A stretch of 64,000 nucleotides of DNA from Arthrobacter stackebrandtii. GTDB lineage: Bacteria; Actinomycetota; Actinomycetes; Actinomycetales; Micrococcaceae. A model generated the notes under the pieces. That model was not told the DNA's origin. It ran no database searches and saw nothing but the letters and a program-made list of their open reading frames with translations. A program made the translations under genes and the position numbers. Below are positions 19,394-28,121 of this stretch, piece after piece. The DNA lies in contig NZ_JAGIOI010000001.1 of the NCBI RefSeq assembly GCF_017876675.1, positions 1,054,001 to 1,118,000 on the forward strand, written 5' to 3'. How positions within the stretch are numbered: position 1 is the first letter of the stretch; each line of letters starts with the position of its first letter.

Positions 19394-19876
19394 CTATGAC
19401 GCGAGAACCTCGTCGAGGACCTCGGCGGCCTTGTCTTCGTCAGTCTTTTCAGCCAGGGCCAGTTCCGAAATCAGGATCTGGCGGGCCTTGGCGAGCATTC
19501 GCTTCTCGCCGGCCGACAAGCCGCGGTCGTTGTCACGGCGCCACAGGTCGCGCACAACTTCTGCAACCTTGATGACATCGCCGGAGGCAAGCTTCTCCAG
19601 GTTGGCCTTGTAACGGCGGGACCAGTTGGTGGGTTCCTCCGTAAACTCAGCACGGAGCACTTCAAAAACGTGCTCCAACCCTTCCTTGCCAACTACGTCG
19701 CGCACCCCAACAAGGTCCACGTTCTCCGCAGGAACTTCAATCGTCAGATCCCCCTGGGCAACCTTCAGCTTGAGATAGATCTTCTCTTCACCCCGAATGG
19801 TGCGCGTCTTGATCTCCTCGATCTTTGCTGCACCGTGGTGTGGATAAACTACTGTCTCGCCAACCTCAAAAAGCAT
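19394..19876 (-). CDS. carD: CarD-family RNA polymerase-binding regulator
   Basis: 160 residues, same size as mycobacterial CarD (162). CarD stabilises the open complex at housekeeping promoters, notably rrn. The N-terminal Tudor-like RNAP beta-interaction domain ([22 protein letters not shown]) is followed by an all-helical DNA-binding domain with the conserved Trp region ([22 protein letters not shown]). GGGAGAA lies before the ATG, and a TAAACT -10 box is at 19908-19903, giving a leader of about 20 nt. It diverges from the LpqE-like gene. Confidence 0.95.
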   Translation of the reverse strand: MLFEVGETVVYPHHGAAKIEEIKTRTIRGEEKIYLKLKVAQGDLTIEVPAENVDLVGVRDVVGKEGLEHVFEVLRAEFTEEPTNWSRRYKANLEKLASGDVIKVAEVVRDLWRRDNDRGLSAGEKRMLAKARQILISELALAEKTDEDKAAEVLDEVLAS

Positions 19877-20098
19877 GTGGATTCTCCCTTTCCAATGCCC
19901 CTAGTTTACCACGGTTAACCAGTCACTCCCTTGAGTTTCCGCAGGTCAGGCCCCGCCGGAGCTACGCTTGCGGCGCAATTCCTCCAACATTTGGAGATTT
20001 CCCGACCCTTGACTATTTCCCGCCGGGATGCATCCGAGGGCCTGGTCCCGTCGCCCCTGACGCAGCTGCCGGAGTCCCGAAGAGTACATTTTGGGCAA

Positions 20099-20126
20099 TT
20101 GCGGATAAGCTGGACAAAGATATTTT
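20099..20126 (+). promoter_or_regulatory. Promoter of the LpqE-like lipoprotein gene
   Basis: TTGCGG (20099-20104), 16 nt, TATTTT (20121-20126). A GAGGAG ribosome site follows before GTG 20152. Confidence 0.55.
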
Positions 20127-20151
20127 GTCTTTTCCATGAGGAGTTACTGAC

Positions 20152-20667
20152 GTGAGAATCGCTGCCGGCATTCGCGGTACCAAACGAGCGCAACGCTTGA
20201 GCCTGATTGCAGCCATCGGCATTGGTGCCATGGCGTTCACCGGTTGCAGTGCAATCAACCAACAAAGCACCACCATGGAGGTCACTGTTTCCGACGGTGT
20301 CAACCTGAACATGGGTCCGCTGGAACTGCGCAACGTCTTGATCATCTCCGAAGCTGCCGGCGAACCCGGCAACGTCATTGGGACCTTCTACAACACGTCC
20401 GACAGCGACATCACACTGACCGTCAGCGGCGCACAGGGCGCTTCGACTGAAATCACCGTCACACCAGGCGCGCCCACCGTTGTGGATGCCAAGGCCAACC
20501 GCGCAACCCTCAGCACCACGGCCGAGGCACCCGGCGCCATCGAGACCCTCGAGCTGTCATCCTCCGCCGGTGAAACCGAAACCCTGAAGGTCCCCGTCCT
20601 CGACGGCACCCTGGCAGAGTACAAGGCACTGGTTCCCACCGCGGCCGCAACGGAGTCCACCCCGTAA
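20152..20667 (+). CDS. LpqE-like lipoprotein
   Basis: 171 residues. The N-terminal signal (RLSLIAAIGIGAMAFTGC) ends in a lipobox, so the mature protein starts at a lipidated Cys (about 32) and faces the outside of the membrane. The mature part is a single beta-sandwich-like domain (NLNMGPLELRNVLIIS, GTFYNTSDSDITLTVSG) resembling copper-chaperone PCu(A)C folds but without an evident metal motif. It is divergent from carD, as lpqE (Rv3584) is in M. tuberculosis, and this synteny is the main basis for the name. GTG start with GAGGAG upstream. Function is not established. Confidence 0.78.
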   Translation: MRIAAGIRGTKRAQRLSLIAAIGIGAMAFTGCSAINQQSTTMEVTVSDGVNLNMGPLELRNVLIISEAAGEPGNVIGTFYNTSDSDITLTVSGAQGASTEITVTPGAPTVVDAKANRATLSTTAEAPGAIETLELSSSAGETETLKVPVLDGTLAEYKALVPTAAATESTP

Positions 20668-20707
20668 GGTTCGGCTGGTTTTACAGAGCTTCGCTCCAGC
20701 AGCACAC

Positions 20708-20751
20708 AAGCGGGGCCGGTTGCCATGATGGCAACCGGCCCCGCTTTTGTT
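20708..20751 (+). terminator. Terminator after the LpqE-like gene
   Basis: AAGCGGGGCCGGTTGCCAT pairs with ATGGCAACCGGCCCCGCTT around a minimal loop and is followed by TTG TTG T-rich sequence. Confidence 0.9.
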
Positions 20752-20899
20752 GTTCCTGCCGTGTCCCGACGGCGTTGCCTGGCTTTGCCGTGGCCGCTGC
20801 GGTTCCGGCGGTGACCTTGTGTGGAACGGAGTCCTGAGCGCGCCGGGCACAAAGCCACCGGGTTTCCACGGACTGCTCCCGCGTCAGGAAAAAGTTGAC

Positions 20900-20985
20900 C
20901 ACTGCTGCGCTGGCGTCAAAGAAACACCGACCATTGCTGCGCTGGCGTCGGGGAAAAAGCGGTCAATGGTGCGACAGCGTCGGGT
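20900..20985 (+). repeat. 32-bp-period repeat array, locus 3
   Basis: CACTGCTGCGC (20900), CATTGCTGCGC (20932) and CAATGGTGCGA (20964) are spaced exactly 32 nt apart. Each is followed by a GGCGTC/AGCGTCG block, with A-rich linkers (AAAGAAAC, GGAAAAAGC). The last copy carries the same variant end (CAATGGTGCGACAGCGTCGG) as locus 1. It lies in the 20668-21132 gap. Confidence 0.85.
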
Positions 20986-21013
20986 ATGGCTGGGGCAGGC
21001 ACCGTTTGGGCCG

Positions 21014-21049
21014 ACGGCGGGAGGCTGGCTTGCGCCGGCATCCCGCCGT
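21014..21049. terminator. Hairpin downstream of the beta-galactosidase gene
   Basis: ACGGCGGGA (21014-21022) pairs with TCCCGCCGT (21041-21049). It could end the minus-strand GH35 transcript, though no T-tract is present. Confidence 0.4.
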
Positions 21050-21053
21050 TGGT

Positions 21054-21130
21054 CGGTGCAGCTTTCGCAGGTCGGTGCTGCTTTCTCGGTCGGTGCTGCT
21101 TTGTAGCTCGGTGCTGCTTTCGCAGGTCGG
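21054..21130 (+). repeat. 18-19-bp tandem repeat
   Basis: CGGTGC(A/T)GCTTTC-type units start at 21054, 21073, 21091 and 21109, ending just at the beta-galactosidase stop codon. Confidence 0.8.
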
Positions 21131-21132
21131 GG

Positions 21133-24100
21133 CTACTTCGCCGGCGGACCTGTGATCTTCAGTGCCTCCCAGCCATGCAGGGTGCCGTCCCCGGCAAACA
21201 CGGCAACCTTGTTGTCTCCCGGCTTGGTGTCCGCCGGGGTCGAGACCGTGACGGTTCCATCCGCCAGGGCCTTGTGCCAGCCGAGCCCGGCGTCGTTGAG
21301 GTACACGTAGAACCATTCGCCGGCAGCCAGGTTCGCCAGGGCCACCTCGCTGGTGCCGCGCGGGAACTTGTTCTTGCCCAGCCCCAGGTCGACCTGGCTC
21401 CCCTTCATCAGGTCCGCCTTGGCAGCCGGTTCGGGGGTGAAGGCCGGCTCGGCCGCTTCCGGCGCGCCGACCGTGACGGCCAGCTCCGTGCTGCCCAGGA
21501 CCGCACCCGACACCGCATCCTTGATGGAGACCTTGGCTGTGTAGCTGCCGTCGGCGGCAATCGCACGGCTTGCCGTGAACGCGCCGCCCTTCACGGGAAC
21601 CGTGACAGCTTCGCCGCCGTCGCCGAAGTCGACGACTGCATTGGTGAGCGCACCGTCCCCGATGGCAGCCAGCGCGGAGGTGCCGCTGATGGCAACGGGC
21701 GTGCCGGCGTCGTACTTCTCCTTGTCAGGCGCTGCCGAAACCTCCGGCAGCGTGTACGACGGGGCCGCGTTCAGCGTGGTGGGCACGCCGCCGAGGCTGG
21801 TGCCGCGGTCCACGAGGGTGAAGGAGTCCGGGCCCTCGCCGTCGCGCTCGGTGGTGAGGGCGATGGCGAGCGTGTTGGTGCCGGACTTGTTCAGGAAGCC
21901 GCTGGGGATGGTGAAGGTGCTCTGCGGGCCGACGTTGCCGACCCAGGTGCCGGTGTTCCAGCCGTTGACGTAGATGACGGCGCGGGCGAAGGACTTGCGC
22001 CCGTTCTCGAACTTGGCGTCGTTGATTTTCAGGCCGACGGCGGTGTCCGTGCCGGCCGGGACGGCGAGGTCGAAGCTGGTGCGGTACCACGTGACGCCGG
22101 CCTTGGCGGGCTTGAACATGGTGGTGCCGGCCCAGGCGCTGTCCGGGTAGCCGGGCAGGTACCAGCCGGCGCGTTCGCCGTAGAGGCCGCCGGTGTTGTA
22201 CATGGTGCGGTCGGTGTCGACGGGCGCCGCCTTGTCCTTGGCGCCCTGCAGCTTCCACGTCACGGCGCCGCTGCTGGGCAGGACGGCGTCGAACAAGCCG
22301 CGGTTCTGGCGGGACAGTCCGTCGTCGCTCCAGTCCAGGTTTTGGCCGTGGTTGCGCACCACTGCCGAGACCACCGTTTCCTGGCCGGCCTTGATGACGC
22401 CGGCCGGGACCTGGATGGTCGCCATGCCGCCGTTGGCCGCTGCGGCGCCGGCGAAGGTGCCGTTGACCCAGACGAGCATGTTGGCGCCGTTGCCGCCCTG
22501 GCCGCGCAGCTGGATGCTGGTGGCGTCCGATGCCGCTGTGAAGTGCGCGCGGTACCAGGTGTCGCCCTCGTAGAAGCCGTAGAACGCGGTGTCCAGGACC
22601 TTGCCCTGGTTGGGGCCGGGGCCCTGGCGGGTGTTGGCGGCCGTGGTGGCGGTTGCCTCCAGCCAGGCGGAGTCGTCAAAGTCGACGGCGGACTCCGGGT
22701 TCTCGCCGGAGACCTTCCATTCGGTGAGGGCCGGCAGGGCGGCTGCCGCGGGGCCTTCGAGCGTTGCCTCGAGTTGGCCGTTGGTGCCTGCCGTGGTGGC
22801 CAGGGCCGTGCCGTTCCAGGTGGCCTTGGTGATGCCGGCGGGTGCGTAAATGCCGATGGTGCGGGCGGACTTGGAGTCGCCGGTGAGGTGGACGGTGTCG
22901 CCGTCGAACTCGGCCGAGCGGACCAGGTCGGTGCCGGTGACCATGACGGTCTTGTTCTCCTGCGTGCCCTTCACGAGGCCCTCCAGCGTCCACTGCTGGG
23001 ACGTGGCGGTGCGGTCGGTGGTCAGGATGAGCAGGTCGGGGGCGCCGCCGCCGGTGATCTTCACCGTGGTGCCGGCGCCGTGGACGTAGTTCAGGCGCAG
23101 GGTCTTCTTTTCAGCATCCCAGGTTGACTCCACCGGAGCGCCGCCCAAGGCGGCCACCTGCGGTTCCGAGGCGTACTGGAGAACTGTCTCGCCGCCGTCG
23201 TCCCTGGCACCGTTCAGGGCCAGCAGCGTGCCGTCCGCGAAGGGCATCCTGGTGAAGATTTCGGAGGTGCTGTAGAGCATTTTCTGCCCGTCGAAGGCCC
23301 AGTCGGCGACGACCATGGCGGCGTCGCGGCCGTGCAGCTTCAGGAAGGTGCCGGCCTTCTGCGGGATGCGGTCAAAGCTGACGGCGTCCGCGGGGGCCTC
23401 GGTGCCGGTATCCGGTCCGGAGGTTTCAATGGCGTCGAGGCCGATGAAGGTGCCGTCGGCTGCCGGGTCGCCCTTTTCGCCGGTGTTGACGACCTTGATG
23501 GTGTGGTCGGCGCTGGGATCCAGGCCCGTCTTTTCGAAGGCCGTGAAGCCGGACTGGCCGTTGGGGTTGTTCACATAGGAGTTGGTCTGGCCGGCCAGGA
23601 CGCCGTCAATGTAGACGTCCGCCTTGGCGTGGTTGGTGGCCTGCGGGGTGATCAGGCGGACCTCGGCGGCACGGAAGGTGTATTCGTAGAAGGCGCCCTT
23701 GACGTTGCTGAAGGTCTGGGTGCCCTTGTAGTCGTTGGCCGTCCACACCTTGCCGCTGGCATGCTCCCATTGGGACGCGCCGTTGGCCTCGGAGTAGCGG
23801 ATGGCGGGGTCGACGTCGTCGAGCTTCACCGTGGCGGCCTGGTCCGGGGAGGCGATCACGTCGAAGGCGTCGATGGTGACGAAGGTGCCAGAGCTGGCGG
23901 CATCCTTCTGGCCGGTGACGACGATCTTGATGGTGTGCTCAACGGCGGGGTCCAGGCCGTCCTGCTGGAAGGCGACGTACTGGAAGTTGGCGTTCTGGCC
24001 GCGGTAGGTGTTGGTCTGGCCCACCTTGACGCCGTCGATGTAGACGTCGCCGTAGCCGTGGTTGACGGACTGGGCCGCGATGACGCGGATGCCGGCGCCG

Positions 24101-25728
24101 GTGAACTTGTACTCGACAGAGTCCCCTGCCTTGTCGCTGAAGGTTTCCGTGCCCTTGTAGTTGCCGGCGGCCCAGGCCTCCCCGTTGGACTTGCCCCAGT
24201 TGCCGGTGAAGGTGATGGCGCCGGTGTCGCGGTCATCGCTGGTGTAGCTTGCCTCGACGACTTCCTCGGCGGCGCCGAGCGTCAGCGGGACCGTGAACTG
24301 GGCCTCGGCGGTGCTGTTGCTGTCCGACTGGCGGAAGCCGAGGTAGCGTGCGCCGTTGCCGGTGACCGAGTTTTCCGCCTGGCCTTCCGAGGCGATGCGC
24401 TGGTAGGACTTGACGCTGCCGTTGCCGCCGTCCACGGGGGCGCCGTTTTGCGGGACCATGTTGGAGATCGGGTCGAAGTCGCGCTGGAAGTAGCCGAGTT
24501 CCTTTTGGACAGTGGCTTTGGGGGTCAGCTGGCGGTCCTCGTTGATGGCTGCACCGTAGTCATAGGACGTGAAGCCGGACGACGGCGAACCGGTCCAGCC
24601 CCAGTTGGTGCCGCCGTACTGCATGTAGTAGTTGAACATGTTGATGCCGTTGTTGAGGTTGTTCACCCCGTACTGGCGGGTGAAGGCCGGGTCCACAAAT
24701 TCGGCACACCGGTCGGTGTTGAAGTTGGCGCCCCACGGGGTGAACGCGCCACCCTGCCCTTCTGCAATGAACATGGGGCTCGTGGCCGTCATGGCGCGGA
24801 AACGCTGCTCCATGTCGGGGATCTGGCCGCGGCCCGCCGAACACGTGAAGCCCAGCGGATACTGGTCAAAGGCGTAGAAGTCCAGGCCAACGTTGCCGCC
24901 GGCCGTTCCGGATCCGGGGACGTAGGCGCCGTTCATGCTGTAGTCGTTGTGGAAGACGGGGACGGTGATGCCGTCTCCCTTGATCTTGTCCACGAGCGCC
25001 TTCATGAAGGCCGGGCGGTCGCCTCCTTCATTGAGGAGTTCATTTTCGGCCTGGTACATGACGATCGATCCGCCGCCGTCGGTGACCTGGTGCTTGAGTG
25101 CGATCTTGTTAAAGGCGTTGATCCAGTCAAGGGACTCCCGCAGCGCTTCCGGGTCGGTGCTGCGCAGCGAGTGCGAGCCGTTCTTCGTGAGGTAGGCGGG
25201 GAGGCCGCCCATGGAAATTTCCGCGTTGACGTAGGGGCCGGGGCGGGCGATGACGTACAGGCCCTCCTCCTCGGCCATGGTCAGGAGGAGGTCAAGGTCC
25301 TTGATGCCGGTGAAATCGAACTGGCCGGGCTCGGTGGAGTGCAGGCCCCAGAAGAAGTACAGCGAGACGGCGTTGAATCCGCTGGCCCGCATTTTTTGGA
25401 AGGTGTCACGCCAGTCGTCCGGGCTGGGCAGGCGCCAATAATGGAACTCGCCGGACCAGACGTTGAGGCGTTCCCCGTCAACCATGAACGACTTGGAGTC
25501 ATGGGTGACGGTGTGGGCCCGGCCGTCATTGCCGGGAAAGAGGACCTTGTTGCCGGACGCCGCCGTTCCGGCCACGGCTTCCGTGGCACTGGGCGCGGCT
25601 CCGGCGTTGGCGTCGGTTGCGAAGGCGGGAGCGGAGATGCTCATCAGGCCCATGGCAGCAGTGGCCATGATGGCGGCAGCCTTCACGCCGTGGCGCTGCC
25701 TTGGGGGTCGGGACGAAAACACAACCAT
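21133..25728 (-). CDS. Secreted multimodular GH35 beta-galactosidase
   Basis: 1,531 residues, about twice the usual GH35 size. A Sec-type signal peptide (about 1-37, cleavage near AFA-TD) exports it. The GH35 barrel (about 75-430) has the catalytic acid pair NE (N229-E230 in MYQAENELL) and the likely nucleophile E323 in PMFIAEGQGG. YYMQYGGTNWGW is a family signature. It likely hydrolyses terminal beta-galactosides of plant or microbial polysaccharides. Two related modules of about 130 residues (494-627 and 642-769; shared YKGT-TF, DVYIDGV and H-TIK motifs) look like carbohydrate-binding domains. Jelly-roll domains and an Ig/PKD-like part (about 1370-1470) follow. No sortase motif is present. 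GAAGGA lies before the ATG. Confidence 0.9.
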   Translation of the reverse strand: MVVFSSRPPRQRHGVKAAAIMATAAMGLMSISAPAFATDANAGAAPSATEAVAGTAASGNKVLFPGNDGRAHTVTHDSKSFMVDGERLNVWSGEFHYWRLPSPDDWRDTFQKMRASGFNAVSLYFFWGLHSTEPGQFDFTGIKDLDLLLTMAEEEGLYVIARPGPYVNAEISMGGLPAYLTKNGSHSLRSTDPEALRESLDWINAFNKIALKHQVTDGGGSIVMYQAENELLNEGGDRPAFMKALVDKIKGDGITVPVFHNDYSMNGAYVPGSGTAGGNVGLDFYAFDQYPLGFTCSAGRGQIPDMEQRFRAMTATSPMFIAEGQGGAFTPWGANFNTDRCAEFVDPAFTRQYGVNNLNNGINMFNYYMQYGGTNWGWTGSPSSGFTSYDYGAAINEDRQLTPKATVQKELGYFQRDFDPISNMVPQNGAPVDGGNGSVKSYQRIASEGQAENSVTGNGARYLGFRQSDSNSTAEAQFTVPLTLGAAEEVVEASYTSDDRDTGAITFTGNWGKSNGEAWAAGNYKGTETFSDKAGDSVEYKFTGAGIRVIAAQSVNHGYGDVYIDGVKVGQTNTYRGQNANFQYVAFQQDGLDPAVEHTIKIVVTGQKDAASSGTFVTIDAFDVIASPDQAATVKLDDVDPAIRYSEANGASQWEHASGKVWTANDYKGTQTFSNVKGAFYEYTFRAAEVRLITPQATNHAKADVYIDGVLAGQTNSYVNNPNGQSGFTAFEKTGLDPSADHTIKVVNTGEKGDPAADGTFIGLDAIETSGPDTGTEAPADAVSFDRIPQKAGTFLKLHGRDAAMVVADWAFDGQKMLYSTSEIFTRMPFADGTLLALNGARDDGGETVLQYASEPQVAALGGAPVESTWDAEKKTLRLNYVHGAGTTVKITGGGAPDLLILTTDRTATSQQWTLEGLVKGTQENKTVMVTGTDLVRSAEFDGDTVHLTGDSKSARTIGIYAPAGITKATWNGTALATTAGTNGQLEATLEGPAAAALPALTEWKVSGENPESAVDFDDSAWLEATATTAANTRQGPGPNQGKVLDTAFYGFYEGDTWYRAHFTAASDATSIQLRGQGGNGANMLVWVNGTFAGAAAANGGMATIQVPAGVIKAGQETVVSAVVRNHGQNLDWSDDGLSRQNRGLFDAVLPSSGAVTWKLQGAKDKAAPVDTDRTMYNTGGLYGERAGWYLPGYPDSAWAGTTMFKPAKAGVTWYRTSFDLAVPAGTDTAVGLKINDAKFENGRKSFARAVIYVNGWNTGTWVGNVGPQSTFTIPSGFLNKSGTNTLAIALTTERDGEGPDSFTLVDRGTSLGGVPTTLNAAPSYTLPEVSAAPDKEKYDAGTPVAISGTSALAAIGDGALTNAVVDFGDGGEAVTVPVKGGAFTASRAIAADGSYTAKVSIKDAVSGAVLGSTELAVTVGAPEAAEPAFTPEPAAKADLMKGSQVDLGLGKNKFPRGTSEVALANLAAGEWFYVYLNDAGLGWHKALADGTVTVSTPADTKPGDNKVAVFAGDGTLHGWEALKITGPPAK

Positions 25729-25770
25729 GGGTCAAGTCCTTCAAATCTGGCGGGACCGCATGGTCCGCGC

Positions 25771-25787
25771 GTGATGTTATCCATCAC
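25771..25787. promoter_or_regulatory. Operator-like palindrome upstream of the GH35 gene
   Basis: GTGATG-TTATC-CATCAC is a perfect 6-bp inverted repeat with a 5-nt centre, 43-59 nt upstream of the start codon and overlapping the probable -10 region (GATAAC on the minus strand). It suggests control by a sugar-responsive repressor not encoded next to it. Confidence 0.5.
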
Positions 25788-25950
25788 ACCGTATGACGTG
25801 AAGCACACTCAGGCAAGCAAATTTGAACAAATTACCCGAAATTACGAACAATCTAGCCGAATGGCCAACAGCCTGGACCGGCACCGTTTTGGGGCAGGCG
25901 CCGCGTTCGCCGGGCATCGGCGGGAACGCCCGAAAGCTGAAAGGCCGTCT

Positions 25951-25988
25951 TTCGGCAGGCGCCCGGCGATGGCAGGGCGCCTGCCGAA
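25951..25988. terminator. Hairpin downstream of regX3
   Basis: TTCGGCAGGCGCC (25951-25963) pairs perfectly with GGCGCCTGCCGAA (25976-25988), 28 nt after the regX3 stop. The core GGCAGGCGCC also occurs at 25893. The remaining 25729-25950 DNA holds the GH35 promoter and an AATTTG-AA-CAAATT palindrome near 25821. Confidence 0.6.
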
Positions 25989-26015
25989 AAGCCCCCAAAG
26001 GTGGCAAGGGGCCTG

Positions 26016-26696
26016 TCAGGGCTCAAACTTGTAGCCCAGTCCGCGGACGGTGACCAGGAACTTGGGCGCCGCGGGGTCGGGTTCGATCTTGCTGCGCAGC
26101 CGCTTGATGTGGACGTCGAGCGTCTTGGTGTCGCCCACATAGTCCGATCCCCAGACCCTGTCGATCAGCTGCCCGCGCGTGAGCACCTTGCCGGCATTGC
26201 GCAGCAGCATCTCAAGCAGCTCGAATTCCTTCAGCGGGAAGCTGACCGACTCCCCGTGCACGTTCACCACGTGCCGCTCCACGTCCATCCGGACGGGGCC
26301 GGCCTGGACGGTGGAGTTCAGCAGCTCCTCGGGCTCGGCCTGGCGGCGCAGCACGGCGCGGATCCGCGCGATCAGCTCCCGCGATGAGTACGGCTTGGTG
26401 ACGTAGTCGTCCGCGCCGAGCTCCAGGCCAACGACCTTGTCGATCTCCGAGTCCTTGGCCGTGAGCATGATGATCGGGACGCTGGATCGCTGGCGCAGGT
26501 GCTTGCACACCTCGGTCCCGCTCATGCCGGGCAACTGCAGGTCCAGCAGCACCAGGTCGGCGCCGCTGCGCTCAAATTCAACCAGGGCGTCCAGGCCGTT
26601 GTCGGCCACCTGGACGTCGTAGCCCTCCTTGCCCAGCAGGAAGGACAGCGGGTCGCTGATGGATTCCTCATCCTCAACTATCAAGATTCTGCTCAC
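26016..26696 (-). CDS. regX3: Response regulator RegX3
   Basis: 226 residues, the same as mycobacterial RegX3 (227). An OmpR/PhoB-type regulator: receiver domain (1-118) with acidic pocket E8-D9, phospho-acceptor D52 (LVLLDLQLPG), T/K switch residues (LTAKD, TKPYS), and a winged-helix DNA-binding domain ending HIKRLRSKIEPDP...VRGLGYKFEP. It is activated by SenX3 under low phosphate and binds PHO boxes. GTG start with AAAGGAG upstream, 18 nt after senX3. Confidence 0.94.
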   Translation of the reverse strand: MSRILIVEDEESISDPLSFLLGKEGYDVQVADNGLDALVEFERSGADLVLLDLQLPGMSGTEVCKHLRQRSSVPIIMLTAKDSEIDKVVGLELGADDYVTKPYSSRELIARIRAVLRRQAEPEELLNSTVQAGPVRMDVERHVVNVHGESVSFPLKEFELLEMLLRNAGKVLTRGQLIDRVWGSDYVGDTKTLDVHIKRLRSKIEPDPAAPKFLVTVRGLGYKFEP

Positions 26697-26714
26697 GCTC
26701 GTTGCGCTCCTTTG

Positions 26715-27959
26715 TTAAAGATTGGGGTGCCGGCCGGCGCTGTGGTGCGTGCCGGCGTCGGACGTTGGATTGGAAAGTTGAGGCAGGCGCACGGTGAACG
26801 TGGACCCCATCTTTGGCGCAGACCACAGTGTCACCTCGCCGCCGTGGTTGCCCACGATGTGCTTGACGATGCTCAGGCCCAGGCCCGTGCCGCCGGTGTG
26901 GCGGGAGCGGGCGGCATCGACCCGGTAGAAGCGTTCGAACACACGGTCCTGCTCGGCGGGGGTGAGGCCGTCGCCCTGGTCGGAAACGCTGACGGACACG
27001 ACGCCGCCCTCGACCGAGAGCCCGATCCCCACCTGGGTGTTGTCGGGCGAGTAGCGCACCGCGTTGTCGATCAGGTTGCGCAGGGCGGTCACCAGCTGGG
27101 ACTGGTCGCCGTAGACGGCGGCCGGCAGCGCGGCGCCGACGGCCAGCGTGATGTTCTTGCTCTGGGCCGGCATCCGGGTGCGGTCCACAGCCTCGGCGAT
27201 GACCTCGTTGATGTCCACCTCGGTGGCCACTTGCGCCACGTCCTTGCCCTGCAGCCGGGAGAGCTCGATGATGTCCTGGACCAGCGCCGCGAGCCGGGCC
27301 GATTCCGTCATCATCCGGGAGGCAAAGCGCTTGACCGTGGCCTGGTCCTCCGGGGCGGACTCCAGCGCCTCGGCCAGAAGGGAAATGGCACCGACGGGGG
27401 TCTTCAGTTCATGGGAGACGTTGGCGACGAAGTCGTTGCGGACGGCCTCCGTGCGGGCGATCTCGGTGCGGTCGTCGGCCAGCAGGAGGATGTATTCCTC
27501 CCCCAGGGGGGCCACCCGGACCTGGATGACCAGGGTGCCCTGTCCGGGACCGCCGGCCGGGGCCGCCTCCGAAGGCGGGCCGGGCGCCGTCGAACTTGGG
27601 GACGCGGCACTGGAGAGGACGACGCGCGGGAGGATGAGGTCCGCCTCCTCGATGACGCCGTCGCGCCGGACCCGCTGGGCAAGCCTGACCAGTTCCTGGT
27701 GGACCACGGTGTGGCCGCGCACCAGGCCGAAGGCGTAGGCGGCGGGGCTGGCCCGGACCACGCCGTCGACGGTGTCGATCACGATGTACGCCTTGCCGAC
27801 GACGGAGAGGACTTCGGCGGCCCCGTCGGGCAGGGTGGGCTCGTCAATGTGCACCGGAAAGCGGCGCGAGCGTTCACTGAGACTGAACGCGAACATGCCG
27901 AAGATGCCCAAGGCCAGGCCTATGAGCCCGGCAAACAGTCCTACAACCATGGGATCCAC
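26715..27959 (-). CDS. senX3: Sensor histidine kinase SenX3
   Basis: 414 residues. One clear N-terminal membrane segment (about 5-27), a PAS-like region (about 43-160), then HisKA with VSHELKTP (H183) and HATPase_c with N, G1 and G2 boxes (NLIDNAVRYS, DQGDGL, GGTGLGLSIVKHIVG). An Ala/Ser/Pro-rich linker (118-140) interrupts the PAS region. It works with PhoU and RegX3 in phosphate sensing. GTG 27959 is favoured over ATG 27950 by a TAGGCT box exactly 6 nt before it. It is divergent from phoU across a PHO box. Confidence 0.93.
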   Translation of the reverse strand: MDPMVVGLFAGLIGLALGIFGMFAFSLSERSRRFPVHIDEPTLPDGAAEVLSVVGKAYIVIDTVDGVVRASPAAYAFGLVRGHTVVHQELVRLAQRVRRDGVIEEADLILPRVVLSSAASPSSTAPGPPSEAAPAGGPGQGTLVIQVRVAPLGEEYILLLADDRTEIARTEAVRNDFVANVSHELKTPVGAISLLAEALESAPEDQATVKRFASRMMTESARLAALVQDIIELSRLQGKDVAQVATEVDINEVIAEAVDRTRMPAQSKNITLAVGAALPAAVYGDQSQLVTALRNLIDNAVRYSPDNTQVGIGLSVEGGVVSVSVSDQGDGLTPAEQDRVFERFYRVDAARSRHTGGTGLGLSIVKHIVGNHGGEVTLWSAPKMGSTFTVRLPQLSNPTSDAGTHHSAGRHPNL

Positions 27960-27965
27960 GCCTCA

Positions 27966-27971
27966 AGCCTA
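27966..27971 (-). promoter_or_regulatory. senX3 -10 box, leaderless
   Basis: TAGGCT on the minus strand, 6 nt, GTG 27959. It supports the GTG start. Confidence 0.55.
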
Positions 27972-28018
27972 TGCTGTGGGCACGGCGAATTCGGCAAAAC
28001 CGGTCCGTTGCACGGCCC

Positions 28019-28058
28019 GTTCAACAAACGTTCACTTTGCGGTGCCGCGCAGTTCACC
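28019..28058. promoter_or_regulatory. PHO box between senX3 and phoU
   Basis: Units GTTCAAC (28019), GTTCACT (28030), GGTGCCG (28041, degenerate) and GTTCACC (28052) repeat at an exact 11-nt period, the spacing known for PhoP/RegX3 boxes (GTTCACC-N4). The last unit overlaps the -35 position of a TAATAG -10 box at 28073-28078 in front of phoU. That is the geometry of direct activation by a PhoB/RegX3-type regulator. Confidence 0.8.
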
Positions 28059-28121
28059 TTGGGATGGCATGCTAATAGCCACATATGGGCACAACTCTCT
28101 GCCCCTTGAAAGGACACACGC

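Noticed and set aside
23332-26034. 900-residue plus-strand open frame
   Set aside because: Antisense to the GH35 gene, Val/Gly/Asp-rich with no recognisable domain.
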